Positions 1 to 3,787 of a DNA stretch of 5,115 nt are shown here, in pieces. The translations under genes were made by a program, and so were the position numbers. Each line of letters opens with the position of its first letter. Position 1 is the first letter of the stretch. Location: assembly GCA_030591105.1 (NCBI GenBank), contig JAUVBS010000186.1, forward strand, positions 1 through 5,115, given 5' to 3'. The notes under the pieces are model-generated. The model saw only the letters and a program-made list of their open reading frames with translations. It was not told the DNA's origin and ran no database searches. This DNA comes from a bacterium. GTDB lineage: Bacteria; Krumholzibacteriota; Krumholzibacteriia; LZORAL124-64-63.

Positions 1-40
1 CCGGCCCGTCACGTTGCAGTGGCGGGCCGGCTCGTTTTAT
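1..40 (+). terminator. Intrinsic (rho-independent) terminator of an upstream gene outside the window
   Basis: Bases 1-12 pair with 19-30 to form a 12-bp GC-rich stem with one G-U pair and a six-base loop (GTTGCA). The run CTCGTTTTAT follows directly and supplies the T tract. This layout terminates rightward transcription, so it probably ends a gene left of the window. The stem may extend beyond base 1, which cannot be seen. It also separates the siroheme genes from whatever lies upstream. Confidence 0.8.
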
Positions 41-70
41 ACGACGGACGGCGCCCCATTTCACTCCGTC

Positions 71-156
71 GAGACAATCCCCTGTCGCTGCGATCGGGAA
101 TCAGCTAACCTATGAGTTGGCGTTGTGCCTCGGAGAATCTGTCTCTCTGCGATCGG
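71..156 (+). repeat. Imperfect direct repeat, two copies 60 bp apart
   Basis: Copy one is at 71-97 and copy two at 131-156. Both end in the identical decamer CTGCGATCGG (88-97 and 147-156), which contains the palindrome CGATCG. Both also share a preceding CTGTC and a GAG..AATC block, with small insertions between blocks. Paired sites upstream of an operon could be binding sites for a regulator, or a small duplication. The repeat is seen directly; any function is inference. Confidence 0.5.
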
Positions 157-204
157 TTATGGGGTTAATGTTTAGATCACAAGGATACAGACTAAAGCCC
201 AGAT

Positions 205-260
205 ACAGGACCCCCCGGGGGGCCCTGTTTAGGGCAATGAAAACGATTAGTTGTCGTTTT
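205..260 (+). promoter_or_regulatory. Hairpin cluster with competing stems, possible attenuator
   Basis: A first hairpin joins ACAGG (205-209) to CCTGT (224-228) around the palindrome CCCCCCGGGGGG (211-222), with one A-C mismatch. A second hairpin, GCCCT-GTTT-AGGGC (222-235), shares bases 222-228 with the first, so the two cannot form together. A third, AAAACGA (240-246) with TCGTTTT (254-260), ends in four T residues. The arrangement resembles a leader that could switch between conformations, but no known riboswitch class is recognised and the third stem is AT-rich and weak. Confidence 0.35.
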
Positions 261-268
261 GGATTATT

Positions 269-295
269 GCAGCCACCGCAGCCACCGCAGCCACC
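269..295 (+). repeat. 9-bp tandem repeat, three perfect copies
   Basis: The unit GCAGCCACC occurs three times in a row and is followed by the decayed copy GCGGCCAGG. It lies in the non-coding leader about 80 bp before the precorrin-2 dehydrogenase start. A second 9-bp microsatellite with a different unit sits inside the downstream hemD domain. This may reflect slippage-prone replication in this genome. Confidence 0.75.
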
Positions 296-362
296 GCGGC
301 CAGGTCGGACCCATTTTCAGCGGCGCAACTTGACCTGTAGTGGGGCGATGAATTCCTCGATC

Positions 363-367
363 AGGAG
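363..367 (+). promoter_or_regulatory. Ribosome binding site that fixes the GTG start at 377
   Basis: AGGAG lies nine bases before the GTG at 377. There is no other start codon in this frame between it and the upstream in-frame stop TAG at 338-340, so the GTG start is well supported. A second GGAG at 371-374 is too close to the start to be the main site. Confidence 0.7.
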
Positions 368-376
368 CGTGGAGAC

Positions 377-1042
377 GTGACACGCGACGACCACCCCACC
401 TACCCCGTGCAGCTACGCATTGCCGGCTGGAGTGTGCTGGTCGTCGGCGGCGGTCGGGTGGCCCGGCGCAAGGTGGGGCGGCTATTGGAGGCAGGGGCGC
501 AAGTTACCGTTGTGGCCCCGACGGCCGTCGAGGCGATAGCGGACTTGGCAGCGACGGGTGCGCTACAGTGGGCGCAGCGCGGTTACGTCGCGGGCGAGTC
601 GGCCGCCTACAAACTGGTTTTTGCCGCAACCGACGATCACGGGCTCAATCTCCGCGTGGCGGCCGATGCCACGGCGGCCGGGGTGCCGGCCAACGTGGCC
701 GACGATCCGAAGGCCGGCACTTTCTATCTGCCGGCCCAGGTTCTGCGGGGCAACCTCCAGGTGAACATCGCTACGGAAGGCGACGCACCATTTTTTGCGC
801 GCCGTTTGCGCGAGCGCTGGGCCCGCAAGCTAGGGCCTGACTGGGTCGAGCAACTCGCCGAGGCAGCACGCTTCCGCGCCGCCGTGCTCGCGGCCACCGA
901 CGACCCGCGCGAGCGTGAACGCCTCTTTGACCGTTTCGTCGCCGCGACATTCGAGACCGACACCGCGACCGATGCGGACACGGTGACGCCGTGCCCTGAG
1001 GAGACCTGGCGGGTCTGGATTGCGGAGATCATCGGCATCTGA
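377..1042 (+). CDS. Precorrin-2 dehydrogenase / sirohydrochlorin ferrochelatase (siroheme synthase N-domain type)
   Basis: This 221-residue cytoplasmic enzyme matches the N-terminal module of CysG and yeast Met8p. That family oxidises precorrin-2 to sirohydrochlorin with NAD and then inserts iron to give siroheme. The dinucleotide-binding loop GGGRVARRK is at residues 24-32. FAATDD is at 82-87. NVADDPKAG is at 106-114 and holds Asp109, which aligns with catalytic Asp104 of Salmonella CysG. The block PAQVLRGNLQVNIATEGDAP (119-138) follows. Thr133 aligns with the CysG regulatory phosphoserine Ser128. An acidic, Thr-rich segment near 193-205 precedes the last helix and is probably lineage-specific. 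The start is GTG with AGGAG nine bases upstream. The stop lies 19 bases before the methyltransferase/synthase gene, implying one transcript. Stand-alone homologues are often named sirC or ylnF; because names vary, none is assigned. Confidence 0.93.
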   Translation: MTRDDHPTYPVQLRIAGWSVLVVGGGRVARRKVGRLLEAGAQVTVVAPTAVEAIADLAATGALQWAQRGYVAGESAAYKLVFAATDDHGLNLRVAADATAAGVPANVADDPKAGTFYLPAQVLRGNLQVNIATEGDAPFFARRLRERWARKLGPDWVEQLAEAARFRAAVLAATDDPRERERLFDRFVAATFETDTATDADTVTPCPEETWRVWIAEIIGI

Positions 1043-1061
1043 GCAGTGACGCGGGTATAGC

Positions 1062-2672
1062 ATGAACAAGAATTCTCGACCCAACATCGATCGCGAGCGC
1101 CACGGACCGGGAACGGTCTACCTCGTCGGCGCTGGTCCTGGTGACCCGGGCCTGTTGACCGTGCGCGGACGTGAACTTCTTCACCGTTGCGACGTGGTGG
1201 TCTACGACCGTCTGGCGGCGCCCTGTCTGCCATCGGATCTGGACGACGAGGTTGTCCTGCACTACGTGGGTAAGCGGGCCGATCACCACGCCATGGAGCA
1301 GGGCAAGATCAACGACTTGCTCGTCCGTCTCGCCCACGAGGGCAAGGCGGTTTGCCGGCTCAAGGGTGGCGATCCGTTCGTTTTCGGTCGTGGTGGTGAG
1401 GAAGCCGAGCAGTTGCAACGCGAAGGCATCCCGTTCGAGGTCGTCCCCGGCGTGACCGCCGGCGTGGCGGCGGCCGCCTACGCGGGTATTCCGGTCACCC
1501 ACCGCGGCGAGGCGGTGCGGGTCACTCTGGTTACCGCCCACGAGGACCCTGCTAAACCCGAGAGGCAGGTCGATTGGCGGCGCCTCGGCAGCGAACGTGA
1601 CGGGACGGTGGTTGCCTACATGCCGGTGGCCAATCTGGATGCCGTCGCGGCGCAGATGATCGACGGCGGCGCCGATCCCGACACGCCGGCTGCGATGATC
1701 GAACGCGGTACCCTGCCGGCCCAGCGCACCATCGTCGCGCCGCTACACCAACTTGCCGCCCAGGTGGCCGCGGCACGGATCAAACCGCCGGCGTTGCTGA
1801 TCGTCGGTCCAACTGTCGCGCTCCATCAAACGCTGAACTGGTACCGGGAGCGACCCTTGCGTGGCCGACGCGTGGTTGTGACCCGCCCTGCCGACCAGGC
1901 GCGTCGGCTGATCGCCACGCTGCAAGAGCTGGGCGTCACGCCGCTGGTCTGTCCCGCGATCACCACCGCACCGGCCGATCCCAGTGAGCTTGAACCGATC
2001 GGCGACCGGCTCGGCTCATACGACTGGATTTTCTTCACCAGCGAGAACGGAGTGCGGTATTTCTTCGGGCTGCTGGCCGCTCGCGGCCTCGACGTGCGGG
2101 CGCTGGCGCAAGCGCGTATCGCCACTGTCGGCAGTGGCACCGCCGAGCGGCTCGCCGCTTATCACTTGAATGCGGATTTTGTACCGACGGCGTTCCGCGG
2201 CGAAGTACTGCTGAACGAATTTCTCCAGCGCGTGGACGCATCCGACGCGTCTGACGCATCCGACGCCTCCCGTGCCTCCCGTGTGGACAACATCACCGCT
2301 CTACGCATCCTACGTGTGCGCGGCGACCGTGCGCCGACCACGCTCGAAGACGGATTGCGTGATGCGGGCGCGGCGGTCGATACCGTTCTCGCTTACCACA
2401 TCCGGTCCGCGACGGTACGGCCCGACGTCGCCGACACCTTGGTGCGCGAAGGCGCCGACGCGGTTACCTTCACCAGCGGTTCGTCGGTCGCGGGGTTCGA
2501 GAAACTGGTGCCCGATCACCAACTACACGACTGCGCTGTCGCGGTCTGTATCGGTCCAGTCACCGCGGATGCGGCGGCAGCGGCGGGTTGGCGCAACGTC
2601 GTCACGGCGACCGTCAGTACGGTGGACGGCCTGATCGCCTGCGTCACCAAGATGTTGGCAAGTTTGGACTGA
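1062..2672 (+). CDS. cobA-hemD: Fused uroporphyrinogen-III C-methyltransferase / uroporphyrinogen-III synthase (CobA-HemD)
   Basis: This 536-residue bifunctional cytoplasmic enzyme has two modules. Residues about 17-260 are the SAM-dependent methyltransferase (SUMT), which makes precorrin-2 from uroporphyrinogen III. Its marks are VYLVGAGPGDPGLLTVRG (19-36), VVYDRL (46-51), KGGDPFVFGRGGEE (101-114), VVPGVTAG (127-134) and AGIPVTHR (141-148). Residues about 265-536 are HemD, which cyclises hydroxymethylbilane to uroporphyrinogen III. Its marks are FTSENGV (325-331), VGSGTAERL (356-364), FVPTAFRGE (373-381), RGDRAPTTLEDGL (420-432), FTSGSSVAGF (470-479) and IGPVTADAAAAAG (497-509). Five Asp/Arg-Ala-Ser units (392-406) are inserted in the linker between the HemD lobes. 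The ATG at 1062 has only a weak upstream GGGT, so translation may depend on the preceding gene. The fusion differs from CysG, where the methyltransferase is joined to the dehydrogenase. Confidence 0.95.
   Translation: MNKNSRPNIDRERHGPGTVYLVGAGPGDPGLLTVRGRELLHRCDVVVYDRLAAPCLPSDLDDEVVLHYVGKRADHHAMEQGKINDLLVRLAHEGKAVCRLKGGDPFVFGRGGEEAEQLQREGIPFEVVPGVTAGVAAAAYAGIPVTHRGEAVRVTLVTAHEDPAKPERQVDWRRLGSERDGTVVAYMPVANLDAVAAQMIDGGADPDTPAAMIERGTLPAQRTIVAPLHQLAAQVAAARIKPPALLIVGPTVALHQTLNWYRERPLRGRRVVVTRPADQARRLIATLQELGVTPLVCPAITTAPADPSELEPIGDRLGSYDWIFFTSENGVRYFFGLLAARGLDVRALAQARIATVGSGTAERLAAYHLNADFVPTAFRGEVLLNEFLQRVDASDASDASDASRASRVDNITALRILRVRGDRAPTTLEDGLRDAGAAVDTVLAYHIRSATVRPDVADTLVREGADAVTFTSGSSVAGFEKLVPDHQLHDCAVAVCIGPVTADAAAAAGWRNVVTATVSTVDGLIACVTKMLASLD
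2235..2279 (+). repeat. 9-bp in-frame coding microsatellite (Asp-Ala-Ser repeat) in hemD
   Basis: Five 9-bp units run in tandem: GACGCATCC, GACGCGTCT, GACGCATCC, GACGCCTCC and CGTGCCTCC. They encode DAS four times and then RAS. The unit is a whole number of codons, so gain or loss of copies keeps the frame. It falls in the surface linker between the two HemD lobes, where HemD homologues usually have a short loop. Synonymous differences between units show it is not a very recent expansion. Confidence 0.9.
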
Positions 2673-2769
2673 ACCGGTCGTTACCGGGACATTTCGACCG
2701 GCGCGCTGTTTGCCCAGCGCCTGGTTCGACCCGTGCCCACGGTTAACCGGCGCAACTCGAGGAGAGACG
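2673..2769 (+). promoter_or_regulatory. Inverted-repeat-rich gap before the stress-protein gene
   Basis: The 97-bp gap has a small hairpin CCGGT-CGTT-ACCGG (2674-2687). A longer imperfect hairpin spans 2695-2728; its core GCGCTG/CAGCGC surrounds the loop TTTGCC, and its outer arms carry two bulges. The palindrome CGGTTAACCG (2740-2749) lies about ten bases before the ribosome binding site. None is followed by a T tract, so I do not call an intrinsic terminator. The palindrome could be an operator and the hairpins could mark transcript processing, but both are inference. ACCGG recurs four times. Confidence 0.35.
2759..2766 (+). promoter_or_regulatory. Ribosome binding site that fixes the ATG start at 2770
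   Basis: GAGGAGAG ends three bases before the ATG, and its AGGAG core ends five bases before it. A longer reading frame from TTG at 2710 lacks any Shine-Dalgarno sequence and would add 20 residues that do not belong to the first domain. Confidence 0.85.
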
Positions 2770-3612
2770 ATGACCAGCCCCTACGGTTCGTGCCAATCGG
2801 TCGTGGTCGCTCAGGATCACTCCCTCGCCTCGAGGACTGCCGCGCGGCTGGCAATACAAGTCGCCAGGCATCGCGAACTGTTGGTGCGCGGGCTCTACGT
2901 CGTGGATGAGAAACTGGTCACCCAGCGCTTCGCCGGACCTACTGCCGCACCGGGAGCCGCCGGTCAAGCCGAGCTCTTGATGGATCACTTCCGCGATGAG
3001 GGTCAGGCGGCGCTGCACTGGCTCGAGGTCGAATGTCGCGCCGCGGAAGTTCCGGTTCAGGTCGATCTGCAGGTGGGCAACGTACCCGGGACCATCGCCG
3101 CGGCCATGGGTGGTAGCTGTCTGTTGGCGATGGGCAAGCGGGGCCACGTCCACGCCGCCGACCCGGATCACCTCGGCCACAACTTTCGCGCCGTGGCGAA
3201 CCGCATCGAGCAGCCGCTACTGGTCGGGGGCGACGAGCAGCGCGAAGTGCGGCACCTGCTACTGGCCTACAACGGTAGCCGTGGCGCTCGCGGTGCCCTC
3301 GAGCACGTGGCCGTCTTCCAGAAGTCGCTCGCAGCACGGCTGACCGTGCTGGTGGTCACCGGCGGTGCCGGCGAGACCGACGAGTGGGCCGACCGTATCG
3401 GCGCCGAAGTCACAGCCAGCGAAGTCGACGAGCATGCGGTTGCCGTACGTCAGGGCAAACCGGCGACGGAGATCCTCGCGGCGGCCGAGGAGCTGGGCGC
3501 GGACATGATTTTCTGCGGCCGCTTCAGCGAAGAGCCTGGTCGCGAGTGGATGTTCGGCAGCACCGTCGACCAGATCCTCACCGCGACGCACCTGCCGCTC
3601 TTTATCGCCTGA
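2770..3612 (+). CDS. Tandem-domain universal stress protein (UspA family)
   Basis: This 280-residue soluble protein has no signal peptide and contains two UspA-like folds. Domain one is about residues 9-153 and begins SVVVAQDHS. Asp16 sits where the family's nucleotide-contacting Asp normally lies. The glycine loop GKRGHVHAADPDHLGHN (122-138) is close to the G-x2-G-x9-G(S/T) ATP motif but lacks its final Ser/Thr. Domain two is about 162-280 and begins LLLAYNGS (163-170), with Asn168 replacing the usual Asp. It ends GRFSEEPGREWMFGST (250-265), which keeps the terminal GST but has Ser for the second Gly. Both ATP sites are therefore imperfect and nucleotide binding is uncertain. It follows the siroheme genes by 97 bp on the same strand. 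A link to oxidative or sulfur/nitrogen stress is possible but unproven. The specific role is unknown. Confidence 0.85.
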   Translation: MTSPYGSCQSVVVAQDHSLASRTAARLAIQVARHRELLVRGLYVVDEKLVTQRFAGPTAAPGAAGQAELLMDHFRDEGQAALHWLEVECRAAEVPVQVDLQVGNVPGTIAAAMGGSCLLAMGKRGHVHAADPDHLGHNFRAVANRIEQPLLVGGDEQREVRHLLLAYNGSRGARGALEHVAVFQKSLAARLTVLVVTGGAGETDEWADRIGAEVTASEVDEHAVAVRQGKPATEILAAAEELGADMIFCGRFSEEPGREWMFGSTVDQILTATHLPLFIA

Positions 3613-3633
3613 GCGTGACGCCGCGGGTCGGTT

Positions 3634-3675
3634 GTTACTCTTCGGTGGTTGCTCTTCGGTAGTTGCTCTTGTCAC
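3634..3675 (+). repeat. 14-bp tandem repeat, two near-identical copies and one decayed copy
   Basis: The units are GTTACTCTTCGGTG (3634-3647), GTTGCTCTTCGGTA (3648-3661) and GTTGCTCTTGTCAC (3662-3675). Units one and two differ at two bases, and unit three keeps only the first nine bases. The array lies just after the stress-protein stop and about 27 bp upstream of the predicted promoter of the next gene. It could be phased binding sites for an activator or simple slippage. Confidence 0.7.
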
Positions 3676-3701
3676 TTACTCCAAATCTCCTGTCGATTCT
3701 G

Positions 3702-3710
3702 TGCTAGAAT
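3702..3710 (+). promoter_or_regulatory. Extended -10 promoter for the PNGase F-like gene
   Basis: TGCTAGAAT fits the TGnTATAAT extended -10 pattern with one mismatch. A TTGTCA hexamer at 3669-3674 resembles a -35 box, but its 30-bp spacing is too long, so this would be a -35-independent promoter. The start of transcription would be near 3717, leaving a leader of about 70 nt. The palindrome GGCCCGGGCC (3716-3725) overlaps that point and might be an operator. This is the only promoter in the window that I would call. Confidence 0.5.
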
Positions 3711-3773
3711 ACAACGGCCCGGGCCTGAAACTGTCCGACGGCGATACAGCCCTATGCAGCGAAGCCATGCTCT

Positions 3774-3782
3774 GGAAGGGGA
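3774..3782 (+). promoter_or_regulatory. Ribosome binding site for the start at 3788
   Basis: GGAAGGGGA ends five bases before the ATG at 3788. An in-frame ATG at 3767 would add seven residues (MLWKGKE) but lacks a good Shine-Dalgarno sequence, so 3788 is preferred. Confidence 0.7.
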
Positions 3783-3787
3783 AAGAG

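Larger units (their letters stand above)
41..376 (+). other. Non-coding leader upstream of the siroheme genes
   Basis: I see no credible gene in these 336 bases. The stretch is less GC-rich than its neighbours. It holds a 7-bp inverted repeat (CGACGGA 42-48 / TCCGTCG 65-71), an imperfect direct repeat, the heptamer GATACAG twice (184-190 and 202-208), a hairpin cluster and a 9-bp tandem repeat. I found no convincing -35/-10 pair. TTGACC at 330-335 resembles a -35 box but has no -10 box at the right distance. I saw no cobalamin-riboswitch B12 box. The promoter of the downstream genes should lie here, but I cannot place it. Confidence 0.6.

Noticed and set aside
269..295. A CRISPR array
   Set aside because: The 9-bp units abut one another with no spacers.
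41..376. A cobalamin riboswitch before the methyltransferase genes
   Set aside because: The conserved B12 box and surrounding core are not visible. GCCACC runs here belong to a simple tandem repeat.
117..380. An 87-codon open frame from TTG that overlaps the GTG start at 377 in a GTGA arrangement
   Set aside because: It has no Shine-Dalgarno sequence, it crosses the hairpin cluster and the 9-bp repeat (read as Pro-Pro-Gln), it uses AGA, AGG and TTA codons unlike its neighbours, and its product resembles no family I know.
348..380. A possible 10-codon leader peptide from ATG 348, ending in the GTGA overlap
   Set aside because: GGGG at 342-345 is too close to the ATG for a good ribosome site, and the peptide shows no regulatory codon run.
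1029..1541. A 170-codon reverse-strand frame over the methyltransferase gene
   Set aside because: It is a shadow of the strongly conserved CobA domain and has no family features of its own.
2674..2728. An intrinsic terminator after the CobA-HemD gene
   Set aside because: The hairpins are real but no T tract follows them, so termination there cannot be supported.
3669..3710. TTGTCA as the -35 box paired with TAGAAT as the -10 box
   Set aside because: The 30-bp spacing is far from the usual 16-18 bp. The extended -10 reading explains the site better.
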